Source: an uncultured Candidatus Saccharibacteria bacterium (GTDB lineage Bacteria; Patescibacteriota; Saccharimonadia; Saccharimonadales; Saccharimonadaceae). From it: DNA of 64,000 nt. Where the stretch lies: positions 15,524-79,523 of the forward strand of contig CAMIHP010000007.1 in assembly GCA_946222005.1 (NCBI GenBank), in the 5' to 3' direction. The notes beneath the pieces were generated by a model that was given only the letters and a program-made list of their open reading frames with translations, was not told the DNA's origin and did not search any database. Made by a program: the position numbers and the translations under genes. Of this stretch, positions 1 to 9,034 are shown in pieces; within the stretch, counting starts at the first letter, position 1; every line of letters starts with the position of its first letter.

Positions 1-827
1 TTGACTGGCGCAGCTGGCTGAACAGCCGATGCTGTGCCGTGCGCAATCGTCGGCGCAGTCTTGCTAGCAGGCGCCGCCCGACGCACCCGTGGCTTGCGAG
101 CCACTGGCGTTGGCGCGGCAGCAGTGGTGCGCATCTGCTCATCACTAGCAATCTGCCCATCAAGCATCTTAATCACACGGCTGGCGTAGCTCGTAAGGTT
201 TGGGTTGTGCGTCACCATAATAATGGTATTACCCCGGCGGTGTAGCTGAGCCAATTCTTCCATAATAATATGGCTCGAGCGGCTATCGAGGTTACCAGTT
301 GGCTCATCAGCCAGGATAATCGACGGGTGATTCACCAGGGCGCGAGCAATCGCTACACGCTGCACCTGTCCACCACTAAGCTGCCACGGCATATAATATT
401 CGCGCTCTTGGAGGTGAAAATTCTTCAGCACCGCACTGGCTTGCTCCAGGCGCTTGACGCGGCGCATCCCTCCACGATAACTCAGGGGAAGAGCAACATT
501 TTCAAGCACTGTTAGGCGATTAATCAGGTTAAAACTCTGGAAGACGATGCCAATCTGCCGCGAGCGAATCCGAGCGTGTTGACGCTTGCTCAGCGTCGCG
601 ACCGATGTCCCATCAAGAAAATACTCGCCACTGTCGGCGCGGTCGAGCAAACCCATGATATTGAGCAATGTCGTCTTACCGCAACCACTAGGGCCCATAA
701 TGACGATGAATTCGCCTTTTTCGACTCGCAGGTCGACGTTGTCCAAGGCGTTTTGAGCAGCATCACCCAAGCCATACTGCTTGGTGAGGCCTCGGAGTTC
801 TATAACTGGTGTAGAAGATCGTACCAT
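1..827 (-). CDS. ABC transporter ATP-binding protein (MacB/LolD-like), 3' end outside window
   Basis: ATPase subunit of an ABC transporter that would energise a membrane partner at the inner face of the membrane. Read on the reverse strand from ATG at 827, the frame stays open for 275 codons to the window edge. Visible motifs are a Walker A (GPSGCGKTT), a Q-loop region (VFQSFNL), the signature LSGGQVQR, a Walker B followed by ADEPTGNLD, and a switch histidine in MVTHNP. The ADEPTGNLD wording and the overall pattern are typical of the MacB/LolD/FtsE group. After the ATPase core there is an Ala/Pro/Arg-rich tail from about residue 235 that continues out of the window, which is unusual for a stand-alone ATPase. 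The permease partner is not visible. The family is sure; the substrate is not. Confidence 0.88.
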   Translation of the reverse strand, partial: MVRSSTPVIELRGLTKQYGLGDAAQNALDNVDLRVEKGEFIVIMGPSGCGKTTLLNIMGLLDRADSGEYFLDGTSVATLSKRQHARIRSRQIGIVFQSFNLINRLTVLENVALPLSYRGGMRRVKRLEQASAVLKNFHLQEREYYMPWQLSGGQVQRVAIARALVNHPSIILADEPTGNLDSRSSHIIMEELAQLHRRGNTIIMVTHNPNLTSYASRVIKMLDGQIASDEQMRTTAAAPTPVARKPRVRRAAPASKTAPTIAHGTASAVQPAAPV

Positions 828-964
828 AATTATCCTTTAGTATAAACTGTCAAAAAACATTTCTGCAAGCCCAATCTGCACAAAAATATGCAGATAGCCA
901 CGCAACATGCCAAAAGACGAATCAGCAGCGCACTTCTATAGCAGCGTGCCGCCTGGCGCTGATA

Positions 965-1054
965 TGGCGGAGAGACAGGGATTCGAACCCTGGGTGACGT
1001 TGCCGCCACACACGCGTTCCAGGCGTGCCAATTCAACCACTCTTGCACCTCTCC
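965..1054 (-). tRNA. tRNA-Ser (anticodon GGA)
   Basis: The reverse strand folds as a 90-nt class II tRNA. It has a 7-bp acceptor stem (GGAGAGG with TCTCTCC, including one G-T pair), the anticodon loop CTGGAAC giving GGA, a long variable arm, the T-loop GGTTCGAATCC, discriminator G and an encoded CCA at 965-967. The long variable arm and the anticodon both indicate serine. Confidence 0.95.
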
Positions 1055-1064
1055 GTACCTCTGT

Positions 1065-1070
1065 ATTATA
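1065..1070 (-). promoter_or_regulatory. -10 box of the tRNA-Ser gene
   Basis: The reverse strand reads TATAAT here, ending 10 nt before the tRNA 5' end, so initiation would fall about 4 nt upstream of the mature tRNA. No clear -35 is visible. Confidence 0.6.
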
Positions 1071-1489
1071 GCGGATGTGGGGTGGGGTGGCAATATGTAT
1101 GAGTTGCTCGGATATATTGCAATTTGCTCATGCAAGTATTTTACCTATGAGCGTGTGTATTGGTGTTATATTTGTCAGTCTGTATCGTTAATTATTTTAA
1201 ATATAAATGTATAGGGAAGGATCAATAATTATTCTTGTACGATTGGATGGTTGCAAACTATCATACTTTCTTTATCATGTGGTATGTATAAAATATCTCC
1301 CATTTTTGCCAAAAAATATCGTTCGAATATATTTCTATAGTAACCTCTGTCTATGCTCGTTATCTATTTTCCTCAACAGAGGCCAAAAAATATTTGACCT
1401 GCCGCGCAAACAATGGTAGCATGAAACGCAAGTGCGCATATAATAAGCACACATAACCACTAATCCTGTATTGGGGAGGATTGAAGCTT
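1071..1489. other. AT-rich intergenic region upstream of the secretion locus
   Basis: No convincing gene. A 70-codon frame at 1207-1419 has no ribosome binding site and a low-complexity hydrophobic translation, so it is not called. Two promoter candidates face right. One is TTGACC (1394-1399) with TAGCAT (1417-1422) at 17-nt spacing; the other is a perfect TATAAT at 1439-1444 lacking a good -35. Either could drive the gene starting at 1490. Confidence 0.4.
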
Positions 1490-2905
1490 ATGACAGAAAT
1501 ACTACGACGAACAGACCAACCAGAAGATAAAACACGACGAACAGACCAACCAGAAGGTAAAAAACCGCAAACAGAAGGCGACTTAGTAAGTAGAGTCCTT
1601 GACAGTATTAATTTGCAGCCTACCCAAGGAAATCTCAGTCCTGAGCGCCTTCCTGATTATGACCCTGATCCAAGTGACCCTGATACTATACCCTGGGAAC
1701 TTCAAGACGAAATAGTAAATCGACATAGTAGCAACAAACCTGAAAACAAAGCAGACACACCAAACCCTACAGAAGAAGACCCTGATAAAAAAAAGACTCG
1801 GCGGATGTTTGGAGCTCTTTGCGCTATGGCTGCAATCGCTGCTGGGGGTGCATATCTCGGTATTTTAGATGATTCCGTAAAAGCTAGCCGTGATACTAGT
1901 ACACCCCAGCTTGATCTTAATACTACTCCAAGCTCACCCGAACAAACATACGAGCCACTGTCATCTCCACAAGAAACCTTACTCAACTCGGATTATGTTA
2001 CCAGTTTATCTGCAGAAGACCAAAAAAGCCTTAAGTCACTGCTAGAGATACCCGTTGACAGCCCTTCAAATGATTACTTTGGTAAAGCTCCTCAGTGGGA
2101 AAGCACCAAGCAAGTACTTCTTGAAGCTGTTGTTGGCCAATATCGAGACGAAACTCTACACAAGATGACCGATCGATACCCAATAATGAATAGTGAGCAA
2201 CTTGAAAAATTTGAGCAAAATGCCACCATGAAGCCAAGTGTAGATGTTGGCTATAGTTTACCGCAAATCATTGACCACAATGCTCTTGTTTTTAATGTTG
2301 CTCAGACTATTGTAGAAAAATATAAGGTGAGTAGCTATAAAGATGAAGCTATTAGCATAGCACAGAAACTGCTTGATGCTTGTGTTCTCTCAAGTAAGAG
2401 CTTCATACAAGCACCAGACCGTTCTGTAGCAACAAGTTATCGAGATGAGCTTATCAAGATGATACAGTATTCTACATCTGCTTGGGCGGGCGAGTCAGAA
2501 GGCGCCCCAAGTATGACACTACAAAACTTTATACAGCCATCCTCTACAAGGGATGATTTGGAGCCTATTGGGCAGATCCCTCTATATTATGACAATGATA
2601 ACCCTCTTTTCCCAGACCAAAAGCGCATCGAGGGAACTTCTATTTTTTATAACAAAGCAGTCACAAGCCAAAGAACTGAGCCAGTCAAAGACGATCTACC
2701 TGCTAATGACAATGGTCAAGACGACCAGCCATCAAAGGCAACGACTATTATTTATGTTCCTTGTGCTATTACCACTGCCGATGGCGCTGAGCAGATCACA
2801 TACTATCCTATCAGCCCACTAAACGCAGGCAATCAGCGAGCCCTCGTAGAGAGCTCAATATTTGGGCATGCTGCCGCAAAAGGCAAGAACAAATGTTTCT
2901 ACTAG
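1490..2905 (+). CDS. Membrane-anchored protein of unknown function, first gene of the secretion locus
   Basis: No known domain is recognised. The 471-residue product has a charged N-terminus of about 100 residues, rich in Asp, Pro, Thr and Gln. One likely membrane segment follows at roughly residues 105-125 (GALCAMAAIAAGGAYLG), after a KKKTRR positive cluster, and then a long, probably extracytoplasmic part with a Ser/Thr/Pro linker and helical stretches. A decapeptide starting RRTDQPE occurs twice in tandem near the N-terminus. GGGGAGGA at 1473-1480 is a strong ribosome binding site that fits ATG 1490; the TTG at 1481 abuts it and is unlikely to be the start. The gene is AT-rich like the next one and opposite in composition to prgI-virB4. 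It may be an accessory or substrate of the locus (inference from position). Confidence 0.6.
   Translation: MTEILRRTDQPEDKTRRTDQPEGKKPQTEGDLVSRVLDSINLQPTQGNLSPERLPDYDPDPSDPDTIPWELQDEIVNRHSSNKPENKADTPNPTEEDPDKKKTRRMFGALCAMAAIAAGGAYLGILDDSVKASRDTSTPQLDLNTTPSSPEQTYEPLSSPQETLLNSDYVTSLSAEDQKSLKSLLEIPVDSPSNDYFGKAPQWESTKQVLLEAVVGQYRDETLHKMTDRYPIMNSEQLEKFEQNATMKPSVDVGYSLPQIIDHNALVFNVAQTIVEKYKVSSYKDEAISIAQKLLDACVLSSKSFIQAPDRSVATSYRDELIKMIQYSTSAWAGESEGAPSMTLQNFIQPSSTRDDLEPIGQIPLYYDNDNPLFPDQKRIEGTSIFYNKAVTSQRTEPVKDDLPANDNGQDDQPSKATTIIYVPCAITTADGAEQITYYPISPLNAGNQRALVESSIFGHAAAKGKNKCFY
1504..1563 (+). repeat. Tandem duplication of a 30-bp unit inside the coding region
   Basis: Two adjacent 30-bp units differ at only a few bases in their last third. 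They encode consecutive RRTDQPEDKT and RRTDQPEGKK decapeptides. Phase is kept, so this is a recent in-frame expansion of a disordered segment. Confidence 0.85.
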
Positions 2906-3093
2906 ACTAGTGTTATTCTTAGTATCTTACTTTGCCTAAAAATAGCAAACGTAAATATTATTTTGCACCTATAGTGTTTAGCACCAGTATTAGAATTGCT
3001 GGGTAATATCTATATGATGTTGTTTTCTGCTTCTCACCTGTTAGATGAACTTTGTGTCTTTTGTTTTGTTTGTATCTGTGCTTAAATAGACAT

Positions 3094-6000
3094 ATGACAA
3101 GTAGCAAAAAGAAGTGTTTTTCACTCTCTCGTTTTTCTCTTTTTATTACAGTGGTTCTGTTTGTAGCTTCTTTGTTGGCAACAACATTTTCTCCTATAGT
3201 CCACGCAAAGGAAGAATCGCAGATGGCTCCACAAGAGCAAGCTGCAAGCTGGGCATATGCGCAGGCTCTTAGCTTTTGTCTAAGTATAAATGACCCTACA
3301 TCAGGCAGCAACTTCAAATATAATATGAAGATATATAACAACGCCATACAAGCAAACGAGGTCGAGTCGGGAAATTGGTTCAAAGAGGAGAAGTATACTT
3401 CAGGTCCTTCTTGGTTCTTTAAGAGTTTATCAAAATACGTCGGTTCGCAGTATGTTAGGAATGATAAAGCATGGGGTAACCATGCAGCCTCACAAGTTTT
3501 TTATTGTGCTCTTAATGAGAAATCGGCTTGGGTGAAGGACGCGGCAACGCTGTGGGGTTATAAATCACCTACTGAAATGTTATGTGATTTTGGAGCAAAG
3601 CGCATTTCTAGCAGCCCAGGGCATTTTGAAGATTGCGTCAGCGGCACCGGCAAACTCTCTCCTGATTTTACATTAGCAATAGGTTTTGGTGGTATCCCAC
3701 AAGCTATTGCTCATAAACTCAAAGCAAAAGGGGCATATTCTACAGACGCTAAATTAAGGATGAGTGATGCAGCTGAATACCTATATTGGTACAACGTACT
3801 ACGAGGTGGGTGCGGTGCCGAAGTAACAGACAAGGATTTTCCTGACAGTGATAAGTATTCTATTAAAAACATTAAAACAGCTGATGGCAAGGGGAATGTT
3901 AGTAATAAGAACTACTACATGACCCCTGTTAGAGGAGGGCCTTGGGATAAAACCATAAAAACAAAAGCATTCGACAGTAATGGAAATAACTCGAACCTAA
4001 CTTGTGTAGACATAGCAAAAGCGATGGCTGCAAAAGCTGATGCCTATTCAAAATGGATCAAAGAAGATACCTGTGAGAAAAAGTTTTCAGGTAATAAGGC
4101 TGGTGTAGATCAGTGTAAGCAAGGACGGTCAGCAAAGAATGCTGACGACTGCAAGAATAAATTCCCTGATAACGATGAAGCATACAAAAATTGTCTGGCT
4201 GGTATGGGCAAAAGCGACGGCACCGCAAATAGTGCTACTGGTACATATGATAGCGATAAAGAGGATGAAGATATAAATACATGCTCTGATGCAATAGGTG
4301 CTATCGGATGGATGGTTTGTCCTGTCGTCAACTTTATGGGGAAAGTAATTGATGGGCTGTATGGAATTATTAGTGACTTTTTGTCTCTTGATCACGAAAT
4401 ATTCCAAAAAGATGCTGCAAATGAATCATGGTCGGCATTTCGCAATATAGCTAATATTCTACTTATTGCTGCATTCCTGTTTGTCATATATTCACACGTC
4501 ACAAGTCTTGGTATTTCCAATTATGGGATCAAACGGATATTACCAAGATTGATTATGATATCTATCTTAATCAATGTTTCATTTATTGTTTGTCAATTCC
4601 TTATTGATATGTCTAATGTTCTCGGTGGATCTTTGTATGGCTTTATTGATTCTCTAGCTTCTGGTGGTGCCGACAAAACCAGTTTTGCTGAGAGAACTGC
4701 CCAAGTAGCTCTTGCTGGTGGTAGCACTGTTGCAGCTGGTACGTTTGTTGCAGCAGAGGGTTCTCTGTTGGTTGCAAATATATCTCTTCTTGGCCCTATT
4801 GCACTCGGTGCACTTATCGGACTCTTACTAGCTTTCATTATCCTATTAGGTCGCAATGCTGGTATTGTTATATTGGCAGTCATTTCACCACTTGCTTTTG
4901 TGGCACTTCTTCTTCCTAATACTGAAAAACTCTACCATAAGTGGTGGAAGATGTTCCTAAGCTTACTTGCAGTGTATCCAACGATTGCTGTTATATTTGG
5001 TATGTCTAAAGTAGCAGCCTCCATCTTTATCGCAAAGGATGATGTAACAAGCCAAATTACAGCTCTTGGTGTTATGTTTATTCCGCTTCTTGCTTCTCCA
5101 GCTTTACTTATGGGAGCGATGGGAGCGATGGGAGCATTAGGAGCCAAGTTACAGCATATGGGTATGCGAAGCAATGCAAAACTTCTAGCAAAGACTCGCG
5201 ATAATATGGGCAAAACATCAATCGGCTATGGCATCCAACAAGCAAGGTTATTACGTGAACAAGAACGCAACGAGCAAATGATGGGCCAGTTTGCAAATGC
5301 AGGAGGAATTAGAGGTTTTGCATATAATGTTATTGGCGGCTCTCGAGCACGCAGTCGACGCCCCCGGATCGCAAAAACTTTTGCAACAGAGCAGCGAGAT
5401 AAACAAAAAAGCGAAGCACGAACATGGCTTGAGAGTGACCATATGCCAGAACAAATGGTTGAGCTTGCAAAGACAGGAATGATGTTCGATCCTAAACTTG
5501 GAAAGAATAGAAAGTTAGATGCTATGGAACGTGCAGGTGCGATAGAAGCTGGTATGGAATATGGCAACTTCAAGGAAAGGTTGGATATTATGGCTGCAAC
5601 AGGTGATCTTGACCAAGACTATGCTCCAGCTCAGGCTGAGTACCTTCGAGTACTTGCTGCTCAGGGTGCACGAAAACATGGCGACAATGCTCTTTATGGG
5701 ACTGCTGGTATAGGGGCAATTGCATCTGGTAAGTACCGTAATAGTATAGAAGCACAGTCGGCGCTGTATGGTAATATAACCAGTCAACTCGAGGGGGGTA
5801 AGATTTCCAATGAAACATTGATGTCAAGTAGTGTCAGTCAAAGTGCAGTTGTTAAGGAAGCTCTAGAGAAGGTTGACGAAACTACAAAGAGTAGTATCCG
5901 TGCAAACCTAGATGCGTTCTATCATACTGAAGATGGTCTTGCAACTCCAGCAGCTGTTGTTCATAACCTGGGTCTTCAAACAGTCGGCGATAAATATGTT

Positions 6001-6159
6001 ACACAGCAAAAAGAATTAGAAAGGTCACGACAAGAAGCTAAAAGCGGAAAACTTAGACTTAGCAAAGATGAGCTTCAAAATATTCAACAAGCAACAAAAG
6101 ATACCGTGGATTCATCTTTCAAGAATGCAAGCAAAAATCGCGATAATCGGCGACACTAA
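3094..6159 (+). CDS. TrbL/VirB6-like type IV secretion membrane protein with long secreted N-terminal region
   Basis: Predicted polytopic inner-membrane component of a type IV secretion-like channel. ATG 3094 gives a signal peptide (residues 1-38, ending IVHA); an upstream TTG at 3052 would bury it, so ATG is preferred although no Shine-Dalgarno is obvious. Residues about 40-440 look extracytoplasmic and contain scattered cysteines. Hydrophobic segments then lie near 448-470, 480-505, 565-610, 620-640 and 657-677. The pattern LLGRNAGIVILAVISPLAF in the middle is typical of TrbL/VirB6-like proteins next to VirB4 genes in CPR bacteria (family knowledge). The last 340 residues are charged, helical and probably cytoplasmic. 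At 1021 residues it is far longer than a classical VirB6 of about 300. The AT-rich composition contrasts with the downstream prgI gene. Confidence 0.7.
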   Translation: MTSSKKKCFSLSRFSLFITVVLFVASLLATTFSPIVHAKEESQMAPQEQAASWAYAQALSFCLSINDPTSGSNFKYNMKIYNNAIQANEVESGNWFKEEKYTSGPSWFFKSLSKYVGSQYVRNDKAWGNHAASQVFYCALNEKSAWVKDAATLWGYKSPTEMLCDFGAKRISSSPGHFEDCVSGTGKLSPDFTLAIGFGGIPQAIAHKLKAKGAYSTDAKLRMSDAAEYLYWYNVLRGGCGAEVTDKDFPDSDKYSIKNIKTADGKGNVSNKNYYMTPVRGGPWDKTIKTKAFDSNGNNSNLTCVDIAKAMAAKADAYSKWIKEDTCEKKFSGNKAGVDQCKQGRSAKNADDCKNKFPDNDEAYKNCLAGMGKSDGTANSATGTYDSDKEDEDINTCSDAIGAIGWMVCPVVNFMGKVIDGLYGIISDFLSLDHEIFQKDAANESWSAFRNIANILLIAAFLFVIYSHVTSLGISNYGIKRILPRLIMISILINVSFIVCQFLIDMSNVLGGSLYGFIDSLASGGADKTSFAERTAQVALAGGSTVAAGTFVAAEGSLLVANISLLGPIALGALIGLLLAFIILLGRNAGIVILAVISPLAFVALLLPNTEKLYHKWWKMFLSLLAVYPTIAVIFGMSKVAASIFIAKDDVTSQITALGVMFIPLLASPALLMGAMGAMGALGAKLQHMGMRSNAKLLAKTRDNMGKTSIGYGIQQARLLREQERNEQMMGQFANAGGIRGFAYNVIGGSRARSRRPRIAKTFATEQRDKQKSEARTWLESDHMPEQMVELAKTGMMFDPKLGKNRKLDAMERAGAIEAGMEYGNFKERLDIMAATGDLDQDYAPAQAEYLRVLAAQGARKHGDNALYGTAGIGAIASGKYRNSIEAQSALYGNITSQLEGGKISNETLMSSSVSQSAVVKEALEKVDETTKSSIRANLDAFYHTEDGLATPAAVVHNLGLQTVGDKYVTQQKELERSRQEAKSGKLRLSKDELQNIQQATKDTVDSSFKNASKNRDNRRH

Positions 6160-6201
6160 ATTGGTTATTTTCCACATACATATTCTTCATCCCCCTCATG
6201 C

Positions 6202-6207
6202 TATAAT
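6202..6207 (+). promoter_or_regulatory. Extended -10 promoter of prgI
   Basis: TATAAT preceded by TGC forms a perfect TGnTATAAT extended -10. Initiation about 7 nt downstream would leave a leader of only about 6 nt before ATG 6221, with no Shine-Dalgarno. So the prgI-virB4 part can be transcribed independently of the two upstream genes. Confidence 0.65.
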
Positions 6208-6220
6208 AAATACATAAACT

Positions 6221-8059
6221 ATGTCGAGATATAAGGTTGCACAGGATGTAGAGGCAGAGGATAAGATTCTTGGGCCGTTTAGCTTTCGCCAGTTTATTTA
6301 TTTGCTGGTTGCGGCGGCGGGGATTGCGTTGGCGTGGGGATTATCGCAGGTGTTTTTGCCGCTGGCGGTTATTCCGGTGCCGATTATTCTGCTGTTTGGT
6401 GCACTAGCCTTACCGCTGCGTAAGGATCAGCCAATGGAGGTTTACCTCGCGGCGGTGGTATCATTCTACACCAAGCCACGCCGGCGCATGTGGCAGCCCG
6501 ATGGTATTAATTCACTCATCGAGATTACAGTGCCCGAGAAGGTAGAGATCGAGCGAACGAAGAACCTCAGCCAAGACGAAGCCGAGCGCCGCTTGGCGTA
6601 TCTGTCGCAGCTGGCTGACACCCATGGATGGTCCATTCGCCACACCCGCGTACCCGATGCACAGGGGTCGATGATTAGTGATGTCTATTTCGAGGCGCAG
6701 CAGACCTCGGATATGTTTGATGACAACAGCAGCGAAGCACGGGCGATGACGCGGCGCATCGAGCAATCCAACCAAGCCCGGCGCCGAGCCGCCATCGAGC
6801 GCATGCAAGCCCCAGCGGCTGCGCTGCCTGCCGTGGCTGATGGGCAGCCACTCCAGCAAGCCCCGGTGCCGTATCAGCCAGCCTGGCCACAGGCTCAGCC
6901 GCAACCATACCAGGCAGCACCGCAGCCAGCTCCAACTATTCCACCACAGGCTACACCACCATACCAACCACCAGTTGACGATGCTGGTTTTGCACCAGTG
7001 TCCCCACCTCAGCCTCGCATGCCTGAGCCGCCATACTCAGCACCAGAGCCTCAGCACCCAGCGGTGTCGTATTCGTCCACGAGCTTCCCCGAGAACCGCA
7101 CTGCGTCGTCGCATCAGCAAGCTCCCTCACCCGATGCTAGTGCTTACCAAAACCAACCAAACTCATACCCACCTCAGCAACCTACCGAGGTATACGAGCT
7201 CTCTCCCGCGGACGACGCGCCATATGATGAAGCACCTGCTGTCGACCCCCAACCCATGCCGCGAGAGCGCGACACGCTCCAGTCTCTGCCAATGGCACTG
7301 CCGGCCGTTATTCCACACGATTCGGTCTTGCCCGATGCCCTGAGCAAGCCCTATACACCACCTGAACCTACAGCAGAAGCTGCGCCAGAGCCCAAGCCAG
7401 AAGAAGCACCATCCTTTGAAGCAATCTATGCCAACCTCCGCCAACACGCCGCTCCCACCACTGATGCCGTGCCGCTTGTGCCACCCCAAAAGTCCGCTGC
7501 ACGCACTACAGCTACACCTAGCTACCCATCAGCTGAAGCAGCACCTCCTGCCAACACTCAGCCATCATTCACTCCAGCACCTGCAGGGCAACCCACTCCA
7601 GCAGTGCAAACTCCCAATTACCCACACACACCTACGCCATATCCTCCTCAGCAGCCAGCGTCAGCTCAGCCTACACCAGCTCCTGCACCCACCCCAGCCG
7701 CAGTGTCCTACCGGGATCGCTCAGCATTAGCTGACGACAAAAATGTCATCGATATGGCCGTGCGCTACAACCCATACCCAAGTATTCACCAGTCAGTCAT
7801 CCAGCCGCTCGACCCCAGTTATTACGCCAAGACGACCCCCACCCGCGAGGAACGCCTGCGTGAGGAGCAGCTTGCCCAGCAACGCAACAATATGCCGCCA
7901 AACACTAGCACAAACACCGTTTCGCCTGATATAATTAGACTAGCCAGCAACTCTGATTTGTCCGTTGCTGCCATTGCCAATGAAGCCAACCGGATTCAAC
8001 ATCAAGAGCAGGCCAGTCAAGATGATGACGATGATGAGATTGTCATCCCTTTGCGCTAA
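6221..8059 (+). CDS. prgI: PrgI family protein (VirB3-like) with long Pro/Gln-rich tail
   Basis: Small inner-membrane partner of VirB4-type ATPases in type IV secretion systems. Residues 1-105 carry the PrgI domain: a VAQDVEAEDKILGPFSFRQF start, two adjacent hydrophobic segments at about 22-65, then the KPRRRMWQPDG stretch that ends the family domain. Residues 105-200 are charged and contain ERRLAYLSQL. About 200-560 are very rich in Pro, Gln, Ala and Ser and probably disordered, and the C-terminus is acidic (DDDDDE). PrgI proteins elsewhere are mostly 100-350 residues, so the 612-residue form is unusual. The next gene, the TraC-like protein, also begins with a Pro/Gln-rich segment, suggesting shared low-complexity linkers on the cytoplasmic side. 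Confidence 0.85.
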   Translation: MSRYKVAQDVEAEDKILGPFSFRQFIYLLVAAAGIALAWGLSQVFLPLAVIPVPIILLFGALALPLRKDQPMEVYLAAVVSFYTKPRRRMWQPDGINSLIEITVPEKVEIERTKNLSQDEAERRLAYLSQLADTHGWSIRHTRVPDAQGSMISDVYFEAQQTSDMFDDNSSEARAMTRRIEQSNQARRRAAIERMQAPAAALPAVADGQPLQQAPVPYQPAWPQAQPQPYQAAPQPAPTIPPQATPPYQPPVDDAGFAPVSPPQPRMPEPPYSAPEPQHPAVSYSSTSFPENRTASSHQQAPSPDASAYQNQPNSYPPQQPTEVYELSPADDAPYDEAPAVDPQPMPRERDTLQSLPMALPAVIPHDSVLPDALSKPYTPPEPTAEAAPEPKPEEAPSFEAIYANLRQHAAPTTDAVPLVPPQKSAARTTATPSYPSAEAAPPANTQPSFTPAPAGQPTPAVQTPNYPHTPTPYPPQQPASAQPTPAPAPTPAAVSYRDRSALADDKNVIDMAVRYNPYPSIHQSVIQPLDPSYYAKTTPTREERLREEQLAQQRNNMPPNTSTNTVSPDIIRLASNSDLSVAAIANEANRIQHQEQASQDDDDDEIVIPLR

Positions 8060-8077
8060 GAAATAAGAAGGAGAGTG

Positions 8078-9034
8078 GTGTCACCAAATTCACCCAACAA
8101 TCAACAACCACCAGCTGGGCCACCCAGCCAGTTTGGTTATAGCCAAGACCAGGGCACTGCGCCAGCGAGCCAGGTGCCAGCTAATTACCCGCAGTATCCC
8201 GCTCCGCCACAGGGCAATTACCCCGCAGTGCAAGCACCAGCTCAGCCACCAGCTGTGCAAGGTGGGACGAATGATCAGTCTGCTCAAGGCACCAAGAAAA
8301 AGGCTCCACCCAAGCCCGCTACCACGCAGAATAGCCTCCTCCTCTCGGAACTGCGTGATGATATGATTATCATGGGTGATGGCAGCTTCCGCGCCGTCAT
8401 CGCCTGTGAGTCGATTAACTTTGACCTCATGAGCGCTCGTGAGCGCGAGGGGGTAGAGTATAGCTACCAGAACTTTCTCAATGCGCTGTACTTCCCAGTG
8501 CAGATCTGCATCCGCTCGCAGCGGGTGGACATTGGCCCATACCTCGATAAGCTGGTCGCCATCCAGCGCACCCAAGACAACATGCTGCTGAGTGTGCTGA
8601 TGGAAGACTATATCAACTTCATCGACGACCTCTCGCAAAACGCCAATATCATGGACAAGAGCTTCTACGTCGTCATCCCGTATTACCCAGCAGGAGAGGG
8701 GACAATTCTCGACCAGAGTAAAGGGTTTTTTACCAAGCTCTTCGCCCCTAAGAATACCAACACCGTGACGAAGATTAGCAAAGAAACCTACGAGCGAGCC
8801 CGCGAGGAGATCCGCAACCGGGCTGACACCATCCTCAACGGCTTGATGCAGATTGGTGTACGGGCAGTGCAGCTCAAGACTAAAGAGCTCGGCACTCTCT
8901 ATTACAACATGTACAACCCCGACACGGCAGTGCGCGAGCCGCTGGGCGATTTTAATAATGTGACTTCCACCTTCGTCCGCAAGGGTGAGGGAGCCGTCCC
9001 AACCTCGACAGCATATCACAAAGGAGATTTTTAA
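8078..9034 (+). CDS. TraC-like / VirB4-accessory protein
   Basis: Likely companion of the VirB4 ATPase encoded immediately downstream. After a Pro/Gln-rich N-terminal segment of about 85 residues comes a folded domain starting LLLSELRDDMIIMGDGSFRAV and continuing with RSQRVDIGPYLDKL and SFYVVIPYYPAGEG. This pattern resembles the N-terminal part of VirB4/TraC proteins and is commonly a separate gene in CPR loci. It has no P-loop. Two GTG codons compete, at 8075 and 8078. The ribosome site AAGGAG (8068-8073) ends 1 nt before the first and 4 nt before the second, so 8078 is preferred. The stop overlaps the virB4 start as TAATG, implying translational coupling. Confidence 0.75.
   Translation: MSPNSPNNQQPPAGPPSQFGYSQDQGTAPASQVPANYPQYPAPPQGNYPAVQAPAQPPAVQGGTNDQSAQGTKKKAPPKPATTQNSLLLSELRDDMIIMGDGSFRAVIACESINFDLMSAREREGVEYSYQNFLNALYFPVQICIRSQRVDIGPYLDKLVAIQRTQDNMLLSVLMEDYINFIDDLSQNANIMDKSFYVVIPYYPAGEGTILDQSKGFFTKLFAPKNTNTVTKISKETYERAREEIRNRADTILNGLMQIGVRAVQLKTKELGTLYYNMYNPDTAVREPLGDFNNVTSTFVRKGEGAVPTSTAYHKGDF

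Noticed and set aside
830..1135. 101-codon open frame on the reverse strand
   Set aside because: It runs straight through the tRNA-Ser gene; the translation is an artefact of the tRNA sequence.
1207..1419. 70-codon open frame upstream of the secretion locus
   Set aside because: No ribosome site, no recognisable motif and AT-rich hydrophobic translation; the region reads better as promoter-containing intergenic DNA.
1481..1483. TTG as start of the first secretion-locus gene
   Set aside because: It abuts the GGAGGA ribosome site; ATG 1490 has correct spacing.
965..1490. tRNA-Ser as the attachment site of an integrated island holding the secretion genes
   Set aside because: The AT-rich block lies on the 5' side of the tRNA, no integrase is visible and no duplicated tRNA 3' end was found; only the composition change is kept as a finding.
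3052..3054. TTG start adding 14 residues to the TrbL-like protein
   Set aside because: It would place a Cys/Leu-rich segment before a clean signal peptide that begins at ATG 3094.
6840..7343. Long open frames in other phases inside prgI
   Set aside because: Produced by the repetitive Pro/Gln codons of the PrgI tail; they read as His/Arg/Ser-rich low-complexity sequence.
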